From positions 5,314,597 through 5,378,596 of the forward strand of contig NW_019211455.1 of NCBI RefSeq assembly GCF_002443255.2: 64,000 nucleotides of DNA, read 5' to 3'. Under the pieces are notes generated by a model. It made no database searches. It was given only the letters and a program-made list of their open reading frames with translations, and was not told the DNA's origin. This document shows, piece after piece, positions 12,540 to 24,207 of the stretch. The translations under genes and the position numbers were made by a program. Source of the stretch: Varroa destructor. Lineage: Eukaryota > Arthropoda > Arachnida > Mesostigmata > Varroidae. The first letter of the stretch is position 1. Each line of letters begins with the position of its first letter.

Positions 12540-15500
12540 ATGGCTCGATATGTCAGACAGGACCCCAGCGAACTGACACTTCATCGAAAACACCCTTCGC
12601 GATGGCAAAGCTTTTTGCGCGCTTTGAATGGGGCTCTTCGGCCAGGAAGTCGCGTGCCACAGAGGATTGTTACGTCAACATCTTCAACCAGTTGCGATAG
12701 CACGCCGACTAAGACATCTTTGATAACGGCCCATTCAACTTCTCCGATATCGGATACATCGAAGCCGATTTTGCTGCGAACCGCTTCAATGCCAGGAGTT
12801 CACGGTCAACGAGTGTTACCAAAGGGCAAGGAAATTGAAAGTCGTTCATCTAGTACTATTCAGACCACAACGTCGTTCATAAACATGTCCTATGGTTGCA
12901 GGAGCACCAACCCACAACAGCTAAGCGAGCGAACCGCTCCTATGACTCCAGTGGCAACATCGAAAGCTACAGTTCCTCAATTTCCACCCCCTTTAGCAAC
13001 TCTTTCGTCAGTCCCATCCTCACCACCTCCCCCACCGCCTCCGATGCCAATAGCATGCGGGGCCTTTCTTCCTGTACAGAAGACGGCATGCAGTCGTTCG
13101 GAAGTAGCGTTTGCAACGTTACCGAAACCCAGCGTTAAAATGAAGACTGTGAACTGGGACAAGATACCCGAAAAAGATGTATTCGCCGGTCAGTACATTG
13201 GTCGCGGAGATACTAGGCACGTTTTATCGTTGGTTTCAATCGAAACTATTCAGCTTTTCAATTGGATAATATATAAATATTTTTACTCTGAAACGTTATA
13301 GAACCAATTGTGCATATATATTAGCGCACAAGTTTTAGCTTACTGCTTCCGTGTTTCTGAACTTGTTCAAGTTCTACTTAGACTTTCCGTGCACTCTAGG
13401 GTACTTCATGTTTGGATTTAATCATAGGTGAAAAGATAGCTCGATAGCTCTGCCGTGAGACATAAGAATAGATTATCGCATGGCATAGCATGCCATTGTT
13501 AGCACTGCTTATTCATATTTCACCGAAGTCAGAAAACTGTCGAAACGCTGGTTTGTATGATGAGGATTTCACGCTCGAAAGTAGCTGGTTTGTTTGAAAA
13601 TGACATAGTCGACGCATAAAGGACGCATATAATTTTTCGAGTGTATCAGGGATTATCTTGAGCTACTCTTTGGCGAGACATGATTCTGAGTTAAGCTTTT
13701 ATCACTTACGCGAAATAAGTGGTTTGCTTTGCTATTTCTTTAACATAGGGAGAATGTAAAATGAAGTAGCTAAAAAGTTCTGTTTTTTAACCTAAAACCC
13801 GTATCTTTAGAGCCCAAAATAAATTTTACTATTTGGACAATAGCCTTACAAAGCGAAGGAACAGCTCCTCAGCGGTACATAACAGCTAACTACCAGCAAA
13901 TGGAAAGTAAAAAAAGGAACAAACAACAATGATTATCAACATATTCCGTTCGAATTTATTTCACACAGGAAATGACAATGTATGGAAAGAAGTCTTTGAG
14001 GACCCCGCCATGCTGGTTGGATTAGAGGGGGTCGACTGGAAGCAGCTTGAACAGCTGTTTGCACTAGCACCTAAAAAAAACATCAGAAAGGATCTAGCTA
14101 ACACGAAATCTACCTTACAGGTTCGTAACGCGAACAATAAGATTAATCCTGGGTCACTACCCGTATAAAATCTAAATTTTAGTTTGCATCGTCAGTTTTG
14201 CATTAGGGCTGTCTCTAAAATATTGAAATGTAGTTGACAATACCAATATACAGCTGCGTGTCATCACAAAGCCAAACAGCAATCGTTGGTTGTCGTTTTC
14301 GTTCTGACAAATCATCTTGGTATTTTAGAAGATTTCACTACTAGACGGTAGACGAGCGCTACATGTCAGCTTAGGACTACACCGTTTGAAGATGCCCAGT
14401 CAAGAGGTTATTGCATGTCTAGAAGACTGCGACAGTGCCCGTTTGGGAGGTGAGCGCCTACAGATTCTTAATCGAATCCTTCCCAAGGAGGAGGAGGTAA
14501 GACGCATTGCCACTTTGTTACTTAATCAAGTATTTGTCAAAGTGCGCACGTGTGTTGATTTAAGTGCGTTTGTTATATCAGGTTGATTCTGTTATCCCGA
14601 ACCACTGAATCTTCATTTTTAATTCATAATTAATTTAAATTTAAAAGTCTATAATTTCGATTAAGTTGTAGTACTGGCATTTCGGCTGGGACAAACAACA
14701 AATTGAAACTAAATTATCGAAGACATGTCGATATTTAAGTGATAATATCACTAAACATGACACCTTCAGATTGCAAAAATGAAAACATTCTCTGGAGATG
14801 TGTCTTCGCTTCCGGCGTGTGATCGATTTCTTCTGGAACTTCTACGCCTTCCTAAGGTATCGAACCTTGTGGAAGCTCTTCTTCTGAAGGAGGATTTTAA
14901 GCCCCTGGCGAAGTCGTTTGAGTCGTCTCTTTCTAACTTCGTTCAAGTTTGTAACGCCATATTGAATTCTACCTCCCTGAAAAGCTTCTTCAGACGCGTA
15001 TTGACTATTGGAAACTACATCAATTCGGTTTGTAAACTATGATTTATTTTTATTCTAGTTGTATATAATGATATATATAAACGACTTCCCCGAACAAATA
15101 TACCTAGCATCAATAAGGACAGCAGAGTGCTGGTGTATCCTCTAAAACATGCTGCCAGTAAGGTTACTGGCACTAGTGTATGATATGGTGGTCAGACTCA
15201 ACTATAGGTTTAACTAGTACTATCACTAGCTTTATCTGCTCACGTAGGCCGGGGGTTCAGGTTCGATCAGGTAGGTTGACCATTTTTGGACACTCATTTG
15301 TCGTAAAGGTATTGTAACTTCGAAAGGTGCAGGAAATACTGCCACTTTACGGCATTACTCGCATTAACTGGAACATGATTACAATTTTAAAACCACAAAG
15401 GACGTGTTTTACAGGGAAGTTACGTTGGTAATGCAGCTGGGTTTCGCCTAAAAGATCTATGCAAACTAGTGGAGCTGCGTACCTGCAATCGAAAAAGTGA

Positions 15501-16388
15501 AAACGAAGATCAATTGAGCCTGCTAGATTTTGTTGTGACAACTGCCGTGGACAAAGATCCAAAAGCGTTGTATTTTGTCGAAGAGATGGTCGGTATCGAA
15601 CAGGCTTGTCGACTAGACCTAGAGTATATGAAAGTGACAGTTTCAGAATTTGAATCCAGTGTAGCAAAGCTCAAGATCTTGATTTCCGAGAAAATGCTGC
15701 CGTCTCTCGAAGAAAAGCTAGGACAATTTTCAAGCGTAAGTTGTAGTTTAAAAATATCCTTCGCAAAAAGGCTAATGTCATTGATGCTGCCACTTGTTGC
15801 CTCAGTCTGTGTTTTTCTTTATGCTTTTTTTACAGGAAGCTGATGAAGACATACGTAAGTTACACAAATACATGGACGAAATTGATAAACTTTCTTTAAA
15901 AATGGCCCGGTGGTTTTGCGAAAATCCAAAGACTTTTAAGGTGTCTGAATGCCTAAATCTATTCCATAAGCTCTGTCAAGATGTCACAACAGCCAAGCAG
16001 ATCAAACGGAAGGTAATTCTCATCGTATTATTCTTTCTAAACATAATTTCAGTATTTGCTGCAAGTGGTTCAACTAGGATTGTGATTTTGGGCGATCCTT
16101 TGTATGACCCCATTTAAACTTTAATGAATCCAAAATTTGTCGGTATAGTCTGAGCGGCTATCGGCTCTGATGTAAATTCCAGTTCCTTCGAAAGACAAAG
16201 TTTTAATATAACATACATTGCATGATTTCAGGAGTGTTCACGTTGAACGGTGATTCTAGCGCTTTTGCCAGAAGCCGAACCTAAGACCTTCCGAGAGTTC
16301 CGAAAATGATGCGCGTGCTTTCATCATTTACATTATGAGTAATAGATTCATATTCGACTGTTTTCAGGTGCGTGAACAACTACGGTAA
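12540..16388 (+). CDS. Compact FH1-FH2 formin (INF2/FHDC1-like)
   Basis: Seven exons join in phase: 12540-13188, 13969-14120, 14329-14496, 14770-15027, 15415-15735, 15836-16012 and 16368-16388 (TAA), giving 581 residues. A basic Ser/Thr-rich N-terminus (about 1-140) is followed by a short FH1 with seven prolines near residues 161-167. FH2 runs from about residue 193 (KMKTVNWDKIPEKDVF) almost to the end. Landmarks are VWKEVFEDP, the linker and knob helices, and GNYINSGSYVGNAAGFRLK at the 15027/15415 junction, the strongly conserved FH2 core. Formins nucleate and elongate linear actin filaments as FH2 dimers, with FH1 delivering profilin-actin. FH2 wording is nearest the INF2/FHDC1 group. No DID domain, WH2 or DAD is visible. 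The ATG sits at a splice acceptor with an in-frame TAG just upstream, so a further 5' exon is possible. Confidence 0.93.
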
Positions 16389-16639
16389 ACTGGTGCAAGA
16401 CAAATCCTTACGACGTTGAATGGATAAAATTATTGGGTGTCAATATATTTGTCCGGCTTCATAGTATAACAAAACGAAATGTCAGAAATAATTGTTAGCA
16501 TAGCACTTATCGGGACAGGGCTCGGTCCGAATTGGATCAATGAGAGATGGCTCAACACGAAACTTGAATATATATGTGTATATACACACGAATCGAAGCG
16601 AAGCGGACCTAGGTAATGCATAGGTTTTAAGAATACGAT

Positions 16640-16683
16640 GTCCCTTGCTGCTTTAGGCCAGGCGTCCCTTGCTGCTTTAGGCC
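16640..16683. repeat. Tandem duplication of a 20-bp unit
   Basis: Two identical 20-base copies at 16640-16659 and 16664-16683 (GTCCCTTGCTGCTTTAGGCC), with a 24-base period. They lie in or just after the formin 3' untranslated region. The two copies show no divergence, so the event is recent. Confidence 0.95.
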
Positions 16684-16731
16684 GTGTCGTTAATACTGTA
16701 CAAATGCGTTACCTCTAGCTCGGAACCAACT

Positions 16732-16737
16732 AATAAA
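16732..16737 (+). terminator. Probable formin polyadenylation signal
   Basis: Canonical AATAAA about 345 bases after the formin stop codon. It is the first good hexamer downstream. No transcript data confirm its use. Confidence 0.45.
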
Positions 16738-19699
16738 TTACTTGGTCGATGCTGTCGTTAATTAAAGGAACACATCTTCGATATTTGATGTTTTTTTTGC
16801 TCTCTCACTCTGCTCGATCATTTCTGCTTTATTAGAATATTCAACAATGATGTTCCGTTATGATAGTTACTTTATTGGACTTTTGAAAGGTCCCTTCCTC
16901 CTTATACATAAATACAAATGTTTTATTTAATTTATTAATTGCATGTTTAATTTAAGTGCGTTACAAAAGTTGTGAACATTTCATCTTATCTCGGACGGTT
17001 TTACGCACGAATACGGCCGAGGACTGTTATCTAACTATATTTACTGTATTTAGCGGAAGGGCTTAAAACGGTGGGACATCCGTTTTGCTTTAACGCACGC
17101 GAAATTTGGAAGCCGTTACAATAGTGTGTGCCGAGTATGTCATAACGATAACGAATATGCATTTAGTGATAGTAGTGAATCTATTATGGTAAGGCATACA
17201 TTACATTACTCAGTAAAACGTTAACTCTATCGATGACTATCTAATCCTGAAATAAGTACTGGGCAGGATTGGCCCCTTGGAATGAGGGACTATGATTTTT
17301 CTATTTCTTCGCTGATTTTGTTGCGTTAGTATATTTTCAAGTAAAGGTGTCGACTGGGGAGCGGTACTAGATTTTAACGATTTAAGAGGTAAACGGATAT
17401 GCTATCACAAAGTGGTCTAAAATCAGCGGACTTCTCTGAAGATATCATCGCTGTGGAATCCAAAGCGCCTATGTAGAGCGACCGATGTTCTAAGTACCGG
17501 CACAAAATAGCTGAAAACTGTTAAACAGGCCACAGTGTGGCTAAAGGATAATTCACATCTTGCTGGGAATTTGTCCCGCGAATGCAAGAAATCCGCGTTC
17601 TCCTTGATCCATTGTGCAGAAACTTAAAAGACGGTTCCAGTGGATGACATGCTGTGAGCAGGTACAGAAGCCAGAAACAGAAGTGGCCAATTCATCAGTC
17701 CCAATTACGATCTGGTCAGAAGTCGCCGTTTATGGGGCGGACGCGAACTATCGCGGTACCCGTGCTGCAAGCTTTATTCCTGTAAGTAGCAAAATGCTAC
17801 GCAATAGGCAGGACATCAGCTAACTTGCACTTATTAATCGCAAGACGCTTGAAAAATCCTGATGTTGGTTTTCGAATTGTTAGATTTCTGTCTACTCGTA
17901 ATCGCCGACTTGTGTGTATATTCGATAATGGGAGCGGTGTGCGCGTCCATACCGCTAGTCGTGTCTCGAACGATGAGCTACCATTGTATTATGGTACGAT
18001 TGCATTTTATTACAGAGTAACTCCGCAGCTCACTGCAGAATGGCAAAAATAGGAAATCGAGCCCGCATACTTTGAATCAAACTGTGTAAACTAAAGCCAC
18101 TGGTCCCTCTCGAAGGTTTCCCGAAAATGCCAGAGAGAGGATTGATCAACTTTCCTGAAATGAGTACAAAAGCTGCCTTTTCAGTGCATTTTGTAAAACT
18201 ACCATTGGTGTTCTATTGGCAGAGAACTTTTAAACAAAATTCGTTTAACCGGTTTTCAACGCGAAGTCTATTGTGTTTGCGCACAACATAGTTGATGGAT
18301 CGACCTTCTTTACATCTATCAGCTAGGTGTCTCCGTTCCGCTTAATGGCATTGTCTTGATACGTTGCGTCCTGATTCCCTTTATTTACCGTACGGCTCCG
18401 GCGTCACCAGTATCGTATTTGTCTCTGTAAATGATTTACTTTTTGCATCGCCAAGTATTATTCAACACATTTCGTATAATCTAATTGTCAATGTCCCAGA
18501 AATATTATTTCATTCGTCTATTTTCGTTAAACCTACCGATGCACACTTTTCTGTTTGCGACCGTGTACCGAGTCGATATGTTGGACATATACTCAATTGT
18601 TATTGTGGATCTTGCTTTTGCGGTGTACTCTGTACATTTGAATCAGTGGTTGTTGTACCTTTTCTACTGAAAAGTTTAGGATTCTTAATTTTCTCGGCAA
18701 CGAAAAATCACCCCTGCCGAGCTCAAGATTTATAGTGAAAGGGGGATCAAAGAACGAAAACTTGATAAAGGTAGACGGAAGCATGATGTTCGTGTGCTCA
18801 CTTGGGCGCCAAAGCGCGTGACCTGCGAGTTATTCTATTCACCACTATATATTATGAGCGTAGTTGTTGCACTTATCATTTTGGTGTATGGGGTTGTACT
18901 ACCCGAAATTCCCCAGTAGTTTTGTCGAGCACTACTAGCAATGTTTTGCGTTATCGAATCTTTCCGAGGTTCGCCAAGGAGATCGCTACGCCAAATGGAG
19001 GGTTGTTGGTATGTAGCGTAAATAGGCAACCGATACTTATCATAGAACTCACGGTAAATATCGCCAAGAGCGTGAAAATTCTGTAACAAAACGGAACTTT
19101 TGTATACCTAATTCCGGTAGTACCGGTAATGTGCTTGTTTTAGGTAAAACGCGTGCCAGCGCACCAGCTTGACGGTGCTTAGGGTAATTTCGCGCGATCT
19201 TCGTTACCATACGCTCGCTTGCGACTACAGAAAGCTGAACGCCGGTGCAAACGCAAAACACCGTACCTTTACTGAAAACAGATGACGAGTAAGGCGAATA
19301 AAACTACAAATCTGATCATAAGGCGGTAGTTGTCTAAATGTTTGTTTTGTTTCTCCGATCTTTTTAGTTATACTGTAAATTAAACTTAATTTAAAACGCC
19401 AAATATGCCAATTATTTACTGATGGAGGTTCAAACAAGATTATGAAAGATTATCGAAAAAATAAACTTTCGATGAGTCTATAGTCTTGGCATTTGATGGG
19501 CATGGCATTTACGCGACGTTGTATCCTTTTAATTGATACTTAGACATATGCCGTTGTTTCAGGGGACATCCTGACGATTTTGTTATGTATGGTCCGCTGT
19601 TCGTACATCAAGAGATTACACTTGGATTCATTGTCGTTGTTTTACTGTAGCAGTGGTAGTCAAGAACTCTATTGATCGCTATGGTACATATTCGCTATT

Positions 19700-19765
19700 G
19701 TTTATAAACTCATACTTAGCCAATATTAGACGGTTTATAAACTTACACTTAGTCAATATTAGACG
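19700..19765. repeat. Tandem duplication of a 33-bp unit
   Basis: Copies at 19700-19732 and 19733-19765 abut exactly and differ at three positions. Each begins GTTTATAAACT and ends CAATATTAGACG. The region is intergenic. Confidence 0.95.
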
Positions 19766-21386
19766 GGTTAACCGACTCTTGTTTTAACATCGAATAACTG
19801 ATCCCCTACCCTGTCACAGACATATCGCTTAGAACGTAATGCAGCTTAAACACAGATTTTCGCATCGTCTTCGATACAATTTGCTGCTTACTCGCTATCT
19901 AATAGCGATTTATGGCAACGATAGAAAAGGTTTTCTATCGTTAGGTTAGGTTAATATTCCGCAAGAAACACGGAGTTTGAGGACGGGTTTTGGTTCATGT
20001 CCGTTTTTCTGTCATTGATTAACTGATACCTAATTAGATTAAGTAAAAAATTACTTAGCCCAATGTAAAGTATAAATAGGGTACACGCGAACGACTATCC
20101 AGTTACACACAGCTCAGTAGGTTATGAAGCAACACTGTTTTAACATAGGTTTACACATCGAAATCAGTATCGCATGGCGAGTTACGCTGTACATTTGACA
20201 AATACAAAACCTGAATGTATAATACGATACTGTTTAGACATAGCTGTTAATCAAATCTTTATTTTGTTTTTGTTTATTGGAATACAGGACACGCAATTTC
20301 GCCGCCTGAGCTCACGCCATCTTTGTTTTTTTATAGGAATGGTTATGCTTGGGTTTCCACCGGGGTTGCAGTCAATCGATTCAACCGTGTCAATCTTGCC
20401 CTGGACAAACTCTTCTCTTTCAGAAAAAAATCAGGTCAAAGCGACTGCTCTGCGAGGACTGTTTTAGTGGTATCCTAGATTTTAGATCGATTAGGAATTA
20501 GCTATTTGTAAGGTCGGCATGCCCATAACTGAATGACAAATGTAACGTAAAACTGAACATCAATATTAAAACTTCTGCAATATTCGTGTAAGTTAAATTA
20601 AAGATACATCACATATTTAACTGACATAATTGTTCAGCCTGAGTACCACCGAATTTATAGGTGCTACTTAGGCGTAGGCACAGTACGGGAATAAAAGAGC
20701 CAGGGAGTCGTTCGTGAATTGTCAGCATTGACTAAAAAGGTGAAATTTTCTGTAGTGCCCATATTTATTTTTTACAACTAAATTGAATAACACATTTAGG
20801 TACACGAAGAGGATTATGTAGCGCATAACAATTAGGGGGAATGGAGATGCGTCCTACGCATAAAATAGTTTGCACACTCTCAATTATACAATGGCTTTTT
20901 TACACAACTAACTAGGGCCCCAACGAACATTTATGGATATTAAGTAAAACGAATTGCCAAGAAGACTGATAGACATCTTCAAATCGGGAAGTCTTTGAAC
21001 TCTGTCTTAAAAAAATATTTTCATTGTAATCCTTCTATAATTTTCCTTGTCACTCAATTTTCTTCACATCTATTCTATCTAGTGGCTGTTTTTCCATAAA
21101 GTTGTTGTAGCCATGGGCTTCCTAAAGCTAGTAGATCATTGCTGTAAATGTTTAGTATTAATGCTCTTAATGTTAATAGACTTTATCCTTTTCCAAGGTT
21201 ATGATAGGGAGAGCGCCCGTTCAATCGCCACATCCGTCTGAATCGTATTCCAGCATGTCGTTTATCTGGTAAATTGCTTGTTAGATTATTATTCGCCACA
21301 TTTTGCGTATATATCAGCACAACTTTTCTCCAAAAATATTGTCGAAACACCGATGTGCACTAGGGATACACTGTCAAAGTGAAGTT

Positions 21387-21436
21387 AACAATAATATTAC
21401 AGTTACTAAACAACAATAATATTAAAGTTACTAAAC
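21387..21436. repeat. Tandem duplication of a 25-bp unit
   Basis: Copies at 21387-21411 and 21412-21436 differ at one base. Each starts AACAATAATATTA and ends AGTTACTAAAC. They lie just beyond the EXD2 3' end. Confidence 0.95.
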
Positions 21437-21702
21437 AAATTCAAATAATTTATTTACACATCACGTTGTTCTAGCCGGAGCTATTCTTAAGCACTGATTT
21501 GGCAGAGTTCACTTAACAAAAAATTGCAACGCAATTGCGTACACAACTTTCCTTTCGCTGATATTGAGCTCACGTACATCATACATTCAACTGGCTGCAG
21601 TGAGCCACTTACTCAACAACTTAGTGTCTAAGTAGACTCTAATGCCACTTTCTTGGTGCCAATGGCCAGCATACTAATGCTAAATAAGCCACAAGTCTAT
21701 AA

Positions 21703-24207
21703 CTAGTTAAGAGTTTCCAAAAGCCGCCCCTTTTTAATGCTCATCTTGCCAACTTTAACTCCGTCCGTAAGTTCAAGTTTCCTCATCACGTCATCCACTC
21801 GACTTTTGCTTAAACCGATTCGCTTCATGAGAACTTCGGCCCCGTCTGGGTCAGCGTCCCGGTAAAGAGCAATTTTCACAGCTAACACCTGCATGGAAAA
21901 ACCGCGATAAAATGTTAACTTTTTGTGTTAATTTTATAATGACAGAATTACCTTAAATCACTCACTTGGCTGCGCACGAAACAAGCTGATATACTTCAGT
22001 AGTTATTTTATTAAGGGGGAGCTACATATACAAGTATAGAGGTGTTGTTTTGTAACATATCACCACAGAACCAGCCATTACTAGATCACACTTATAGCAC
22101 AGCTGATACAAACAAGGTTCGTGTTTTGAGATTATTTCAATATTAGCCTTATGTGTCCGTATATAGTTATTGAAAAGTCACCCCGAAATAGCGTATCGCA
22201 ACTGCAAGCGGCCTGTTTCTAATGTATACTTCTTGCTAATTATATACATATTCAATGAAGACAAATACTTAGCTCTATTTTCTCGCATGCGTTATACGCC
22301 TAGCGTACTTCAGACGTCATGAAATGGAGCCGACCAACTCATTCCTAATGACGTAAAACCTTTGAATATGGGTACTCTCTTTACTTCGCTATGTCGGCCT
22401 TCAATAAGTCTACACATAATGGTGCTAATGTCAAGTTGTTTTCATTCGGCCACCACTGAGCAATCATTTTTTACAAAGCGCACCCAACCAACGGAACCGC
22501 AGATCTACCTTGGCCCCCAGCAACTTCTCTTCCACGAAAACTTACATCATGGTGATGATTGACGGACCAGAGCGACGGGAGGTGATGAGCTTGAGTTGAA
22601 TCAATGAAATGTTGTCGCCATAACAATTCAAGCTGGATAAGGCCTTCTGGTTGGTTGGCAAAATGTTCGACGACTTTGCGGCCGTGCGAGATATACTCAT
22701 TGTTTCTCTCCTTTGTCTCAAGCTTTGAGGCCTCTTCGATAAGTTTCTCTGTAAGTTCTTCAACGTTGAAGTGCTGCTTAAGACAATTCTGTAGCTCCTC
22801 CTGTCGGTCCTTGGGAAGACCTAGTGGTTTCTTTAGTAGAGCATTGCCAGCGCTGCGGACCGCCTTTAGCTCTGGATTTTCCCTGAACTTCGCAACCAAG
22901 GAGGTCAAGGGAGCGTTACACCGCTCAGCCAATTGCTCCTTGAGCGTGTTGTCAGAGCTGCTAAATCGACTGTGGCATTCAATACAGGTAAGGACTATAT
23001 CATGAGCATTGTGATGCTTCATTATCTTCGGAAAATGCTTACGGTATTCTTTGGGTACAACCATCTTGCGTACAAGATTATCCGCTGCGCCACAAATTAC
23101 ACAAACGTTGTCCTTGGGTGAACTATAGTAGTCTCCATCAAGAATTGTCCTGATTGCAGGCTCGAAGTTCAGCATCACTGTTAGGGGGTCTCCATCCTCA
23201 CCCTCGACCTCTTCGCCAAGTCCATGGTCCAGGTACCACTGCGCCTTTTTCGCATCACATGTACACAGTTTCTCTCCATCAGGACAAAGCAAAACGCAAT
23301 TTTCGTACAGAGGCTTTCTGCGAGCACTGTACGAACGCAGAGTCTTTTCTTTACCATCTTTTGTGGATGTAAGCAAAGGTGTTTCTCTCTTTTTGCTTAG
23401 CTTAGTTTGCTTCCGGTGAAATCGTATACCGATAAATTCCGAGTACTGCGACAACAGATATGAATCTAGCCATAAATAAGAGGGCAAAAGCAAGCCAATA
23501 ATGCGCGTGACCCAGTCGTTAGAGCGAGCAATTTTCTCCGCCAGTCCATATGCGCAAACAACGTCATAGCTGGCGTAATTTATTTGTTCGTCTGACAGCT
23601 GCTCGCATTCCCAGTCTGAGCAACGAATCGTGAAGTCCTTCATCATTTCTGCTTCGAGGAGAACCTCAGTCATACCTGCTAGTGAAAGACCCTGGCTTGC
23701 TTCGACCAATTTCCGTTTTACAGTCGGCGTGGCTAACGCCATATACCGAAGATCAAGACAACCGTTGACCTGAATTTTATAATCGTCATGAAGCTTTTCT
23801 GCATCCTCAAGAACGGCTACGCCAACTTTAACAATACTCGGATCTTTTAAAATGTCCACTAGTTCCTCCGGTATCAAACCCACTTTGCACAATCGGATCA
23901 ATGCGACCCAGGTCGTAGACGCTGCAAGTTGAAGGAGGGCAATTTTTCGCCGACCACCATCAGCGTCTTTGGAGGTTACCCACTCACAGTCCAACGCAAT
24001 AACCTTCGAATGACGTATTTCTGCGATAATCTCCTCGCAGCTCCCACGCCAATCAGCGCTATTTTCTACGATATAGACTGTAGCTTCGGTATCGGTCTCT
24101 GAGCACTCCTCGCATGTACATTCTTGACGGGAAAGATACCAGGCACCCGCTGCTACAGCACAGGCACCCAATCCAAGTATCAGTTTTTGTTTGAGCACAT
24201 TATCCAT
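21703..24207 (-). CDS. EXD2: EXD2-like 3'-5' exonuclease, membrane-anchored
   Basis: The minus-strand ATG is at 24207-24205 (an upstream in-frame codon is GTG, so this Met is preferred). Residues about 8-25 form a hydrophobic anchor (LILGLGACAVAAGAWYL), as in vertebrate EXD2, which sits in the mitochondrial outer membrane and also acts in DNA end resection. The DEDDy nuclease core shows ALDCEW (exo I), CLDLRY (exo II region) and QINYASYD (exo III, Y-x3-D). A Cys/His module follows (CVICG, then EYRKHFP, then CIECHSRF), as does the family end motif LPSLWSVNHHH. The large exon ends at a perfect donor (GAT then GTAAGT) at 22546. It joins in phase to 21703-21888, giving 615 residues, near the usual 620. 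Reading through instead stops at 22471. The 61-residue last exon has no match I recognise, so the 3' end is less certain than the rest. Confidence 0.93.

Larger units (their letters stand above)
16389..21702. other. Intergenic region between formin and EXD2
   Basis: AT-rich DNA with no recognised gene. A likely formin poly(A) signal, AATAAA, lies at 16732-16737. Three small tandem duplications (16640, 19700, 21387) and a 12-bp hairpin at about 19917-19942 are present. A piece at 17620-17781 is bounded by a good acceptor (CCATTGTGCAG) and a perfect donor (GTAAGT) and is open for 54 codons. It could be an alternative 3' exon, but it resembles no family I know. On the minus side, a TTTATT at 21449-21454 could serve as the EXD2 poly(A) signal. 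Confidence 0.45.

Noticed and set aside
15235..15285. B-box-like GGTTCGATC inside a formin intron, considered as a tRNA gene or SINE
   Set aside because: No A-box or cloverleaf could be fitted upstream.
18364..18735. 123-codon plus open frame
   Set aside because: No homology recognised, no splice or promoter context, and hydrophobic AT-driven composition.
19940..19960. TTAGGTTAGGTTA, the arthropod telomere repeat
   Set aside because: Only about two and a half units next to a hairpin. Too short to mean an interstitial telomere tract.
22471..22545. EXD2 read-through tail as the normal C-terminus
   Set aside because: A perfect donor interrupts it and the peptide after the donor looks random. 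Kept only as an alternative.
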